A stretch of 64,000 nt of DNA from Variovorax paradoxus (GTDB lineage Bacteria > Pseudomonadota > Gammaproteobacteria > Burkholderiales > Burkholderiaceae_C). The notes under the pieces are model-generated. The model made no database searches and was not told where the DNA came from. It saw only the letters and a list, made by a program, of their open reading frames with translations. How positions within the stretch are numbered: position 1 is the stretch's first letter; each line of letters begins with the position of its first letter. Location: positions 1,612,001 to 1,676,000 of the forward strand of contig NZ_JAUSXG010000001.1 in the NCBI RefSeq assembly GCF_030815855.1, given 5' to 3'. Made by a program: the position numbers and the translations under genes. Shown one piece after another: positions 26,245-34,880 of the stretch.

Positions 26245-27477
26245 ATGACGGACACGCTGATCAAGGTCGACCTGACCAAGTCGCCTACCGAGAACGAGAA
26301 CATCCACAACCGCTGGCATCCGGACATTCCGATGGCCTGCTGGGTCAACCCGGGCGACGACTTCATTCTCGAGACCTTCGACTGGACCGGCGGCTTCATC
26401 AAGAACAACGACAGCGCTGACGACGTGCGCGACATCGACCTGAGTACCGTGCACTACCTCTCGGGCCCCGTGGGCGTGAAAGGCGCCGAGCCAGGCGACC
26501 TGTTGGTGGTCGACCTGCTCGACATCGGTGCCAAGCAGGACAGCCTTTGGGGCTTCAACGGATTCTTCTCGAAGAAGAACGGCGGCGGCTTCCTGACCGA
26601 CCATTTTCCCGAAGCGCAGAAATCCATCTGGGACTTCAAGGGCATGTTCACCAGCTCGCGCCATGTGCCGGGCGTCAACTTTGCGGGCCTCATCCATCCC
26701 GGCCTGATCGGCTGCCTGCCCGACAAGCCCATGCTCGACATGTGGAACGAGCGCGAAGGCAAGCTCATTGCCACCGATCCCGACCGCGTTCCCGGCCTTG
26801 CCAACCCGCCGTTCGCAGGCACCGCCCACATGGGCAAGATGACCGGCGAAGCGCGCATCAAGGCTGCCGCCGAAGGCGCGCGCACCGTGCCGCCGCGAGA
26901 GCACGGCGGCAACTGCGACATCAAAGACCTGTCGCGGGGCTCCAAGGTGTTCTTCCCTGTGTATGTCGATGGCGCGGGCCTCAGCGTGGGCGACCTGCAC
27001 TTCAGCCAGGGCGACGGCGAGATCACCTTCTGCGGTGCCATCGAAATGGCCGGCTGGGTGCACATGAAGGTCACGCTCATCAAGGGCGGCATGGCCAAGT
27101 ATGGCATCAAGAACCCGATCTTCAAGCCGAGCGTGATCACCCCGCAATACAACGACTACCTGATCTTCGAAGGCATCTCGGTCGACGAGGCCGGCAAGCA
27201 GTACTACCTCGACGTGAACGTGGCCTATCGGCAAGCGTGCCTCAACGCCATCGAGTACCTGAAGAAGTTCGGCTACTCGGGCGCACAGGCCTATTCGATC
27301 CTGGGCACGGCACCTGTGCAGGGCCACATCAGCGGCGTGGTCGACGTGCCCAATTCTTGCGCCACGCTGTGGCTGCCCACGCAGATCTTCGACTTCGACA
27401 TCAACCCGAATGCGGCGGGGCCGGTGAAGATGATCGACGGCAGCATCGACATGCCGCTCTCGCACGACCTGGCCTGA
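26245..27477 (+). CDS. fmdA: Formamidase
   Basis: A 410-residue enzyme of the acetamidase/formamidase family that hydrolyses formamide to formate and ammonia. Family features seen are the opening VDLTKSPTENENIHNRWHPD, GVNFAGLIHPGLIGCLP, RTVPPREHGGNCDIKDLSRG and YVDGAGLSVGDLHFSQGDGE. The length is normal. It follows urtE by 27 bases with a GGAG site, and an fmdB-like gene follows. The context points to uptake and breakdown of short amides as a nitrogen source. Confidence 0.95.
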   Translation: MTDTLIKVDLTKSPTENENIHNRWHPDIPMACWVNPGDDFILETFDWTGGFIKNNDSADDVRDIDLSTVHYLSGPVGVKGAEPGDLLVVDLLDIGAKQDSLWGFNGFFSKKNGGGFLTDHFPEAQKSIWDFKGMFTSSRHVPGVNFAGLIHPGLIGCLPDKPMLDMWNEREGKLIATDPDRVPGLANPPFAGTAHMGKMTGEARIKAAAEGARTVPPREHGGNCDIKDLSRGSKVFFPVYVDGAGLSVGDLHFSQGDGEITFCGAIEMAGWVHMKVTLIKGGMAKYGIKNPIFKPSVITPQYNDYLIFEGISVDEAGKQYYLDVNVAYRQACLNAIEYLKKFGYSGAQAYSILGTAPVQGHISGVVDVPNSCATLWLPTQIFDFDINPNAAGPVKMIDGSIDMPLSHDLA

Positions 27478-27484
27478 CGCGCCC

Positions 27485-27832
27485 ATGCCCACCTACGACT
27501 ATGCCTGCGGGCAATGCGGCGGCTTCGAAGCGCTGCGGCCTTCGGGCCAGCGCGATGAGCCGGCCGCTTGCCCCGACTGCGGATGCGCATCGCCACGCGT
27601 GCTTTCGGCCGCACCGCGGCTCGCGCTGATGGCATCGGGCACGCGCCGCGCAATGGAGACCAACGAGCGCGCGAGGCATGAGCCGGGCAGCTCACGCGAC
27701 TACGCGCGCTTCAAGCATCCGGCGGGCTGCGGCTGCTGCTCGGGATCGTCGCGGCGCAGCAGCGCGACAGTGACTGCGCCCAACGGTGCGAAGTCGGCGC
27801 CGTCGAAGCGGCCCTGGATGATTTCGCACTAA
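27485..27832 (+). CDS. fmdB: FmdB-type zinc ribbon protein
   Basis: A 115-residue protein opening MPTYDYACGQCGGFEALRPSGQ with a second CxDC pair (ACPDCG near residue 29), the FmdB zinc ribbon. FmdB proteins are proposed regulators linked to formamidase genes. Residues 45-115 are Arg/Ser-rich and contain a further CGCC cluster (AGCGCCSGSSRR). It starts seven bases after fmdA. A hairpin terminator follows. Confidence 0.88.
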   Translation: MPTYDYACGQCGGFEALRPSGQRDEPAACPDCGCASPRVLSAAPRLALMASGTRRAMETNERARHEPGSSRDYARFKHPAGCGCCSGSSRRSSATVTAPNGAKSAPSKRPWMISH

Positions 27833-27895
27833 TCCTGCGCCAAGACTGCGAGGCGGGTGGCGCCTTGGCATCTGCCGGATTGTTTCAATCTCGTG

Positions 27896-27924
27896 AACGC
27901 CGTGATTCGTTTTGCGGCGTTTTT
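27896..27924 (+). terminator. Terminator after the urt-fmd operon
   Basis: The stem AACGCCG/CGGCGTT with a 12-base loop is followed by a short T run. It lies 64 bases after fmdB and is the first terminator-like signal of the urt-fmd run. Confidence 0.7.
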
Positions 27925-27980
27925 CAATGGGTGTTCGGGATCAAACTTCATCTCACCAACCAACCCATTAGGAGATTGAA

Positions 27981-28331
27981 ATGAATGCCTCGAAGATCCT
28001 CGCTGCCGCTGCTCTCTCGCTCCTGGCTGCTGCCGGTGCGCACGCAGAAACCTATGAAGGCGTGCTGACCGTGAACTCCGGCGTTTCGCGTTCCGAAGTC
28101 GCACCGCAAGCCGCTGCCGCCGCTCGCGCCGGCAACGAATACGGCGAAGGCGCCAGCGCCGGCGCACAAGCCTTCAACTCGACCGCCGACCGCTCGGTGA
28201 TCCAGGCCGAAGCCGTCGCCAAGGCGCATGACCCGCTCGCGAGCCTCGACCGCCGCGCGTTCTACCGCGACGAAGTGCCGCAAGCCTACAAGAAGCCCAG
28301 CGTGTCGTTCACGCGCCAAGCTGGCCTGTAA
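27981..28331 (+). CDS. Small secreted protein, DUF4148-like
   Basis: A 116-residue protein with a clear signal peptide (MNASKILAAAALSLLAAAGA, cleavage near HAE). The mature part contains an Ala-rich repeat-like pattern (RSEVAPQAAAAARAGNEYGE, RSVIQAEAVAKAHDPLA) and ends YKKPSVSFTRQAGL. The arrangement resembles small periplasmic DUF4148-type proteins abundant in Burkholderiales. Function is unknown. The start has TTAGGAGATT upstream and a terminator follows, so it is a single-gene unit. Confidence 0.75.
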   Translation: MNASKILAAAALSLLAAAGAHAETYEGVLTVNSGVSRSEVAPQAAAAARAGNEYGEGASAGAQAFNSTADRSVIQAEAVAKAHDPLASLDRRAFYRDEVPQAYKKPSVSFTRQAGL

Positions 28332-28364
28332 GCCGATCTCTCGCGAATCAGCGCAATGAAGAAT

Positions 28365-28386
28365 GGGCCCTCGTTGGGCCCGTTTT
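28365..28386 (+). terminator. Rho-independent terminator
   Basis: GGGCCC-TCGTT-GGGCCC forms a six-base-pair stem followed by GTTTT, 33 bases after the small secreted protein gene. Confidence 0.85.
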
Positions 28387-28434
28387 CCGTTGCTGCAGAA
28401 AGCCCCGGAGGGCGGAGGCACTGCGCGTTGCGCA

Positions 28435-30714
28435 TCACTCGCGCGTCAACGCAAAGCTCTTTCGTATGCCACCGGTAGCCGAAGGCGCCACCCACAAATC
28501 GAACTCGCCGGGTTCGACGGTCGGCTTCATGTCGCGGCCGATGAACTGCAGGTCTTCCGCACCGAGCGTGAACTCGACCACCTTCGACGTGCCAGGCTCG
28601 ATGCGCACCTTGCGAAAGCTCTTGAGCTCGCGAACCGGCCGCGTCACGCTCGCGGCGCGTTCGGCGGCATAGAGTTGCACCACTTCCTCGGCTTCGCGCT
28701 GGCCGGTGTTGGTGACGGTGGCGCGCACTCGCAGGGTGCTGCCGAGCGGCACCCTGTCGCGGCTGAGTTCGACGCCGTCGTAGCGCACCGGTGCATAGCC
28801 GATGCCGTATCCGAAGGGATAGAGCGCCTGGTTCGTGGTGTCCACGTAGCGGGTCTTGAACGCCATGGCCTGGTCGTTGTCGGGCAACGGGCGGCCGGTG
28901 CGCTTCTGCCCATAGTAGAAGGGCACCTGCCCCGATGTTTGCGGAAAGCTCACCGGCAGCCGGCCCGAGGGATTGAAGTCGCCGAACACCACGTCCGCAA
29001 TGGCGGAGCCCGTCTGCACGCCGAGAAACCAGGTGACAAGAATCGCGTCGGCGTTGCGCACCGCGCCCCGCAGCGCCATGGCGCGGCCGTTGCTCAGCAG
29101 CACGACCACGGGCTTGCCGGTCGCGGCCACCGCCTCGGCCAAATCTTGCTGCGCCTGGGGAAGGCCGATGTCTGTGCGCGAGCGGGCCTCGCCCGACATG
29201 AGCTGGCCTTCGCCGATGGCGAGCACCACCACGTCGGCGTCGCGCGCGGCGGACACCGCGGCCTCGATGCCGCCCGCGAGCGGCGACTCGATGCCAGAGC
29301 CGCGCACCACGGTCAACGCCGAAGGGTCACGCAGCCCGGCGCGCAGGCCGTCTTCGATGCCGACGGGGGCCGACTGGCCCGGGAACAGGCTCCAGGCGCC
29401 GAGCAGGTCCTGCGTGCCCGAGGCGAAAGGCCCGATCAGCGCGATCTTCTTGCCGGACCTGGGCAGGGGCAGCACCGCGCGTTCGTTCTTCAGCATCACG
29501 ATGGAGCGGCGTGCGTCCTCGCGCGCCAGCGCAATGTGCGCGGGGTTTTCGGCGCGGGCCTGCGCCGGTGGACCGTCGAGTCCGCGAAGCGGCTGGTCGA
29601 ACAGGCCGAGCTTCTGCTTGACCCACAGCACGCGGCGCACCGCATCGTCCAGGCGGGCCATCGGCACTTCGCCCGAGGCCACGAGCTCGGGCAGGTAGCG
29701 CATGTACAGGCCACTCTGCATGCTGACATCGGTGCCGGCCAGGAATGACTGCTTGGCGGCTTCCCGGCCGTTGGCGGCGTAGCCGTGCGCAATCAGTTCC
29801 TCGTCGGCGGTGTAGTCGGACACCACGAAGCCCTTGAACTTCCACTCGTCGCGCAGCACGCCCGTGAGCAGCGCCGGGTTGGCGATCGAGGGGATGCCTG
29901 AGATCTCGTTGAAGGCACTCATCATCGAGAGCGCGCCCGCGTCCACCGCCGCGCGGAACGGCGGCAGGTACACCTGGCGCAGCGTGCGCTCGGAGATGTC
30001 GGTCGCGGCGTAGTCGAGCCCGCCCTCGGCCGCACCATAGGCCGCGAAGTGCTTGGGCGTGGCCAGCAATGCATCGCCGCGCGAGAGATCGCTGCCCTGG
30101 AAGCCGCGTACGCGCGCCGCCGCGAACAGGTTGGCCAGGTACACGTCTTCGCCCGCGCCCTCGATGCCGCGGCCCCAGCGCGCATCCCGGGCAATGTCCA
30201 CCATGGGCGCAAAGGTCCATCTAAATCCGTCGGCGCTGGCTTCCACCGCCGCCGCGCGCGCGGTGCGCTCGGCCAGTTCGGGCTCCCAGCTGGCGGCCTC
30301 GGCCAGGGGCATGGGGAAGATGGTGCGAAAGCCGTGGATCACGTCGGCGCCGTAGAGCAGCGGAATGCCCAGTCGTGATTCGCGCACCGCCACCTCTTGC
30401 AGCACGCGCTTGCGCTCCAGGCCCTGGTTGTTGAACAGGCCCGTGAGCCGGCCGGCGCGCACGTCGTCGATCTCTTGTTGCCCATTGCGCTGGGCGGCCT
30501 GGGGATTGCCCGGGATGTTCGTGTCGGCGGGGCCGTAGAGGCTGAGCTGGCCGACTTTTTCCTCGACCGTCATGCGGGCGACGAGCGAATCGATACGAGC
30601 GTCCGCGCCCCCCTGGGGGCTCTCGGCGGAGGCCGGGGCAGCATGGGAGGCGGGGGAGGAGAGAAAACAGGCCAGGCCCAGCAGGGCCGCCATGGCGGGG
30701 ATTCGAACGTGCAT
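28435..30714 (-). CDS. bglX: Glycoside hydrolase family 3 beta-glucosidase
   Basis: A 759-residue exported enzyme that removes beta-linked glucose (or similar) from oligosaccharide ends. The signal peptide spans about residues 1-25. The GH3 N-terminal domain has KHFAAYG (residue 221) and the nucleophile D300 in GFVVSDY; most BglX have SDW here. The GH3 C-terminal domain follows (about residues 400-610), then a fibronectin-type III-like domain at the end (VTNTGQREAEEVVQLY). Length and order match periplasmic BglX. It is a single gene and not obviously linked to the neighbouring cluster. Confidence 0.95.
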   Translation of the reverse strand: MHVRIPAMAALLGLACFLSSPASHAAPASAESPQGGADARIDSLVARMTVEEKVGQLSLYGPADTNIPGNPQAAQRNGQQEIDDVRAGRLTGLFNNQGLERKRVLQEVAVRESRLGIPLLYGADVIHGFRTIFPMPLAEAASWEPELAERTARAAAVEASADGFRWTFAPMVDIARDARWGRGIEGAGEDVYLANLFAAARVRGFQGSDLSRGDALLATPKHFAAYGAAEGGLDYAATDISERTLRQVYLPPFRAAVDAGALSMMSAFNEISGIPSIANPALLTGVLRDEWKFKGFVVSDYTADEELIAHGYAANGREAAKQSFLAGTDVSMQSGLYMRYLPELVASGEVPMARLDDAVRRVLWVKQKLGLFDQPLRGLDGPPAQARAENPAHIALAREDARRSIVMLKNERAVLPLPRSGKKIALIGPFASGTQDLLGAWSLFPGQSAPVGIEDGLRAGLRDPSALTVVRGSGIESPLAGGIEAAVSAARDADVVVLAIGEGQLMSGEARSRTDIGLPQAQQDLAEAVAATGKPVVVLLSNGRAMALRGAVRNADAILVTWFLGVQTGSAIADVVFGDFNPSGRLPVSFPQTSGQVPFYYGQKRTGRPLPDNDQAMAFKTRYVDTTNQALYPFGYGIGYAPVRYDGVELSRDRVPLGSTLRVRATVTNTGQREAEEVVQLYAAERAASVTRPVRELKSFRKVRIEPGTSKVVEFTLGAEDLQFIGRDMKPTVEPGEFDLWVAPSATGGIRKSFALTRE

Positions 30715-30730
30715 GGCCCGCCATTCTCAC

Positions 30731-30767
30731 GCCAAAGCCTGACCGCATGGCGCGGTCGGTCTTTGGC
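30731..30767. repeat. Long hairpin between 2-hydroxyacid dehydrogenase and bglX
   Basis: GCCAAAG-CCT-GACCGC, an ATGGC loop and GCGGTC-GGT-CTTTGGC form a stem of about 16 base pairs with one mismatch. It lies between the end of the tcu-linked gene run and the bglX start on the same strand. No T run follows, so it may be a processing or attenuation site rather than a classic terminator. Confidence 0.6.
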
Positions 30768-30771
30768 GCTG

Positions 30772-31743
30772 TTACACCTGGTTCAACAGCGGCTGCCCCT
30801 CGGCCCAGCGGCGCAGGTTGTCCAGGAAGATGGCGGCCACCCGCGCCTCGTTGCCGTCGGAGTGGCCCGCGGTGTGCGGCGTGACGATGACGTTGGGCAT
30901 CTCCCACAGCGGCGATTCGGCCGGCAGCGGCTCGTGCGCGAACACGTCGAGGTAGGCACCGGCCAGTGCGCCAGCTTGCAGTGCATCGATGAGCGCGGCC
31001 TCGTGGACCACCTCTCCGCGCGCCACGTTCACCAGGCGCGCGCCCACCGGCAAGCGCGCGAGCGCAACTGCATCGATGAGGCCGCGCGTGCGCTCGGTCA
31101 ACGGGCAGCACAGTGCGAGCCAGTCGGCCTGCGGCAGCACCTCGCCGATGCGCTCGTAGCTCACTGTTTCCGCCGCGGGCGGCGCGGCCGTGGCGCTGCT
31201 GTTGCGAACGGCGACAACGCGCAGGCCCAGCACGGAAAGCAGCGAGGCCAAGCCCTGGCCGATCGGCCCCCAGCCGACGATGACCGCGGTCTGTCCCGCA
31301 AGGTCGCGTGGCAGCCCGCTGCCCACGAGCGGTGCCCAGTTTCGGTTGCGCTGTGCCGCCAGCAGCTGCGGAAAGCAGCGCGCCAGCATCAGCACGCCGG
31401 CGAGTGCGGTCTGCACCACGACACCTGCATTGGCGCCCGAAGAGGTCGTTACCGCCACCCCGCGTGCGCGCAGTTCGCCATACACCGGCCTGTCCGCACC
31501 CGACGAGTGGGCATGCACCCAGCGCAGCGACGGTGCGCCGCGCATCGCATCGTGAAAGCGCTGCGTTGCGGGCAGCACCGCGTGCTTGGTGGAGAGCCCG
31601 GTAATGTCGCGCGAGACGAAGGCCACGTCGGCATCGTCGCCAACGGCCGCGAGCACATACGGCCTGTGGCCCAGTGCCGCCGCGAGGCCGCCCGCGGTCT
31701 GGCGCGCGGCCTCGGCAGACATGAGGATGCGCAGCGGCTGCAT
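30772..31743 (-). CDS. D-isomer-specific 2-hydroxyacid dehydrogenase
   Basis: A 323-residue NAD(P)-dependent dehydrogenase interconverting a 2-oxo acid and a 2-hydroxy acid. The dinucleotide motif is VGWGPIGQGLASLL. The catalytic Arg (NVARGEVV), Glu (AHEPLP) and His (TPHTAGH) are all present. A GTG at 31767 is possible, but the ATG at 31743 has GGAAG upstream. It closes a minus-strand run with tcuAB, a class II aldolase and TctC, so its substrate may be a product of that pathway. The exact acid is unknown. Confidence 0.88.
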   Translation of the reverse strand: MQPLRILMSAEAARQTAGGLAAALGHRPYVLAAVGDDADVAFVSRDITGLSTKHAVLPATQRFHDAMRGAPSLRWVHAHSSGADRPVYGELRARGVAVTTSSGANAGVVVQTALAGVLMLARCFPQLLAAQRNRNWAPLVGSGLPRDLAGQTAVIVGWGPIGQGLASLLSVLGLRVVAVRNSSATAAPPAAETVSYERIGEVLPQADWLALCCPLTERTRGLIDAVALARLPVGARLVNVARGEVVHEAALIDALQAGALAGAYLDVFAHEPLPAESPLWEMPNVIVTPHTAGHSDGNEARVAAIFLDNLRRWAEGQPLLNQV

Positions 31744-31768
31744 CGGCGTCTTCCGGTGCGGTGTCACG

Positions 31769-32788
31769 TTACTCGGCGGTGGCGCCCGATTCGCGCACGA
31801 TCAGCTTCCACTTCTCATACTCGCGGCGCGTGAATTGCCCGAACTGCGCGGGCGTGCCGCCGACCGGGTCGGCACCTTCGCGCACCATCTGTGCGCTCAG
31901 TCCCGGAAGGGCCTCGTTGACCGCCTTGTTGAGCAGTGCCATCACCGGCTCCGGCGTGCCCTTGGGCGCGAAGAAGCCGAACCACGAACCTGCCGAAAAA
32001 TCCGGAAAGCCTTTTTCGGCCACCGTGGGCACATCGGGCAGCGAGCGCGAGCGCTGCAGGCTGCTGACCGCAACGGCGCGCAGCTTGCCCGCCTTGATGT
32101 GCGAGATGACCGAAGGGATGGTCGCGAACATGAATTGCACCCGGCCCGCGAGCAGGTCGTTCAACGCGTTGGCGCCCTTGTAGGGAATGTGCAGCGTTTC
32201 GGCGCCGATGCGCTTGCTGAGCATGAAGCTCGAAAGATGCGACGAAGTGCCGACGCCGGTGGAACCGTAGTTCAGCTTGTTGGGGTTGGCCTTGGCGTAG
32301 GCAATGAACTCTTCCATCGTCTTGGCGGGCACCTCGGGGTTCACGACCAGCACGTTGGGCACGTCGGCAATCTGCACCACGGGCACGAGGTCGGTGAGCG
32401 GGTCATACGGCAGGTTCTTGTAGAGCGTCTGGTTCACGGCCATGGGGCCGACTGAATTGACGATGAGCGTGTAGCCGTCGGCCGGTGCACGCACCACGAA
32501 CTCGGTGCCGATGTTGCCGCCGCCGCCGGGCTTGTTGTCGATGACGAAGGGCTGCCCGAGCTTCTCGGACATCTGCTGCGTGACCGCGCGCGCCAGGATG
32601 TCGGTGGTGCCGCCGGCCGTGAAGGCCACCACCACGCGCACCGGCTTCGAGGGGTAGGCCGCTTGCGCGTCGGCACGTTGAGCCGCGGCCAGGCCGCCGG
32701 TGAGCAGGACCAGTGCCGCGACACCCGCGAAGCCGCGGCGCCGCATGGCAAGTGAATCGATGGATGGTGAAAGCTTGTCTCGTCTCAT
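31769..32788 (-). CDS. TctC/Bug family periplasmic binding protein
   Basis: A 339-residue extracytoplasmic solute receptor. A signal peptide lies at about residues 16-42, then the family opening YPSKPVRVVVAFTAGGTTDI, KLGQPFVIDNKPGGGGNIG, GYTLIVNSVG and HIPYKGANALNDLLAGRVQF. Such proteins bind carboxylates; without tctA/tctB nearby it is an orphan receptor that may feed another carrier or act in sensing. It sits between a class II aldolase and a 2-hydroxyacid dehydrogenase. AGAGGAAAAG precedes the start. Confidence 0.92.
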   Translation of the reverse strand: MRRDKLSPSIDSLAMRRRGFAGVAALVLLTGGLAAAQRADAQAAYPSKPVRVVVAFTAGGTTDILARAVTQQMSEKLGQPFVIDNKPGGGGNIGTEFVVRAPADGYTLIVNSVGPMAVNQTLYKNLPYDPLTDLVPVVQIADVPNVLVVNPEVPAKTMEEFIAYAKANPNKLNYGSTGVGTSSHLSSFMLSKRIGAETLHIPYKGANALNDLLAGRVQFMFATIPSVISHIKAGKLRAVAVSSLQRSRSLPDVPTVAEKGFPDFSAGSWFGFFAPKGTPEPVMALLNKAVNEALPGLSAQMVREGADPVGGTPAQFGQFTRREYEKWKLIVRESGATAE

Positions 32789-32829
32789 TTTCTTTTCCTC
32801 TGATGGGATGGTTCAGTTGCAATGGACTG

Positions 32830-33618
32830 TCAGTCGCGAAAGCCCGGGTCCATGCGGTCGAGCTTCCGTAGCAGCGCGGGCCATTCCATGAGTCCGTAAG
32901 GGCGGCGAGTGCCGGGCTGGTAGTTGTTCCAGGTTTCTTCCAGGATGTGCTGCGGCACCTCCACCAAAGGCGTGTTGCACGACATGGCGCCGATCTGCGC
33001 GCGGCAGGCCAGCTCGAGCCGATGCATCCAGTTGAAGGCCTCGCCCACGCTGCGGCCCACCACCAGTGCACCGTGGTTGCGGAAGATCACCGCTTCGCCC
33101 TGGCCCAAGTCGGCCAGCAGCGAGGCCTGCTCCTCGGTGTTGAGCACCACGCCCTCGTAGTCGTGGTAGCCGATCTTCAGGAATCGCATCGCGGTTTGCG
33201 TGAGCGGCAGCAGGCCGCATTCGAGCGAGGACACCGCCATCGAGGCCCAGCTGTGCGTATGGATCACGCAGGCCACGTCGGGCCGCGCGGCGTGCACGGC
33301 ACTGTGGATCACGTAGCCGGCCTTGTTGATGCCGTAGTTCAGGTCGCCGAAGTCGGGCTTGGAGAGGATATTCCCGTCCTGGTCGACCTTGATGAGGCTC
33401 GACGCGGTGATCTCCTCGTACATCATCCCGTAGGGGTTGATGAGGAACGCGCCATGCTCGCCCGGCACGTGCGAGGAGATGTGGTTGGCCATCATGTCCG
33501 ACATGCCGTACAGATCGACGAGCCGGTAGCAGGCCGCAAGGTCGACGCGGGCCTGCCATTCGGCGTCGGAGCAGCGGTCTTTCATGGAAGGGATCTGGAG
33601 CACGCCAGGGGTTGTCAT
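32830..33618 (-). CDS. Class II aldolase/adducin family protein
   Basis: A 262-residue zinc-type aldolase fold. Metal-site histidines appear in CVIHTHSWASMAV (HxH) and a later RNHGALVVG, as in fuculose-phosphate aldolases. The phosphate-binding stretch typical of sugar-phosphate aldolases is not obvious, so the substrate may be an unphosphorylated acid. AAAGGAA precedes the start. It lies between tcuB and tctC. A clear paralogue at 38281-39048 shares DLAACYRLV and the ITASSLxKVDQ block. Confidence 0.9.
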   Translation of the reverse strand: MTTPGVLQIPSMKDRCSDAEWQARVDLAACYRLVDLYGMSDMMANHISSHVPGEHGAFLINPYGMMYEEITASSLIKVDQDGNILSKPDFGDLNYGINKAGYVIHSAVHAARPDVACVIHTHSWASMAVSSLECGLLPLTQTAMRFLKIGYHDYEGVVLNTEEQASLLADLGQGEAVIFRNHGALVVGRSVGEAFNWMHRLELACRAQIGAMSCNTPLVEVPQHILEETWNNYQPGTRRPYGLMEWPALLRKLDRMDPGFRD

Positions 33619-33653
33619 CGCGGGGTTCCTTTCGATTGCAGGATTCAGGTCGT

Positions 33654-34880
33654 TCAGTCGGTGCCCAGCTGCAAGCGGCTGGGCAGGCGTTTCTCGATCG
33701 CGAACTTGAGCAATGCCGCCGAGCGGAAGATGCCGTGCGCGAACTTGCCGTAGGGCAGGGTCAGGAAGAGCGCCATCACCACGCCCAGATGCACCGCGAG
33801 CAGCAGCGCCATGAAGGCGGTGTCGCGCCAGGCGAGCAGCGCAAGGCCGGTCAGGCTCGTGAGCAGCAGCAGCGCGATGAAGCCGCGGTCCATCGGCCGC
33901 TGCGCAATGTCGCCGTGTGCCGCATTGCGCCGCAGGTTCATCCACAGCAATCCGACGGGGCCGATCACCAATCCGATACCACCGGCAGTGCCCAGCAGCA
34001 CCGGCAGGCTCGTGAGCGCGTAGGGCGCTTGCAGGCCGAACAGGTAGTGGTAGAGCGTTGCCACGCACGTGGAGGCAAAGCACAGCATGAAGCCGTAGAA
34101 GGCGAAGTGGTGAAAGCGCCTGCGCCAGAGCGTGAAGCGGTCGTCGGCGTTGTTGCAGCCTTCGCCGTGGCCGCCGTCCAGGTAGGTGAGTCGCAGCACG
34201 TCGTGCGCGGCCTCGGCGCTGGCTGCGGCGCGCACGCCGGCCACTTCGGCGGGCGCGCTTTCCTGCGCCGGCGACACCTCGCGCCAGAACCGGCGCGTGC
34301 CCATGCCCAGTGCGAACACCACGAAGCCGAACACCGCGCCGAACACCAGCGCAAGAAAGTTGTGCGGAAAGATCGCGTAGAAATTGCCTGCGAGCGGCTC
34401 GTGCAGCAGCGCGCCCGTCATGGCCACGGCCAGCACCAGGAACAGCGCGAGGCCGGCGGCGAGTGCAAGCGCGACGGTGAGGCCGGCCTTCTTGTACAGC
34501 GCACCCATTGCAGATGGCCAGGCGTAGTCGTGGTAAGTCTGCATGCGCACCTGCGCCATGGCCTGCGGCACGTTCACCGCGAACTCGTGCGGCGGCGCGT
34601 ACTGGCACGCATGCAGGCAGGAGCCGCAGTTGTGGCACAGGTTGGCCAGGTAGTGCGTATCGGCCTTGCCGAACTCGAGCCGCCGCGTCATTGCGGGGAA
34701 CACCGCACAGAAACCTTCGCAATAACGGCAGGCGTTGCAGATCTGCAGGATGCGCGCGACCTCTCCTTCGCTCGCTGTGAGGGGCAGGGCGGGGCGAATG
34801 GGGATCACGCGGGCCGAGGCGCTGCCGATGCCGTCGGCGTCCGCACGGGCGCGCGCGACGAGGTCAGTGAGCTGCTGCAA
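33654..34880 (-). CDS. tcuB: Tricarballylate utilisation 4Fe-4S protein TcuB
   Basis: A 408-residue membrane iron-sulfur protein that reoxidises the flavin of TcuA and passes electrons to the membrane. Two cysteine clusters are present: C48, C51, C54, C58 and C82, C85, C88, C92. About six hydrophobic segments follow from residue 130, with His residues ([17 protein letters not shown]) suited to haem binding. The length matches TcuB/CitB. It overlaps the tcuA end by 17 bases. Confidence 0.93.
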   Translation of the reverse strand: MQQLTDLVARARADADGIGSASARVIPIRPALPLTASEGEVARILQICNACRYCEGFCAVFPAMTRRLEFGKADTHYLANLCHNCGSCLHACQYAPPHEFAVNVPQAMAQVRMQTYHDYAWPSAMGALYKKAGLTVALALAAGLALFLVLAVAMTGALLHEPLAGNFYAIFPHNFLALVFGAVFGFVVFALGMGTRRFWREVSPAQESAPAEVAGVRAAASAEAAHDVLRLTYLDGGHGEGCNNADDRFTLWRRRFHHFAFYGFMLCFASTCVATLYHYLFGLQAPYALTSLPVLLGTAGGIGLVIGPVGLLWMNLRRNAAHGDIAQRPMDRGFIALLLLTSLTGLALLAWRDTAFMALLLAVHLGVVMALFLTLPYGKFAHGIFRSAALLKFAIEKRLPSRLQLGTD

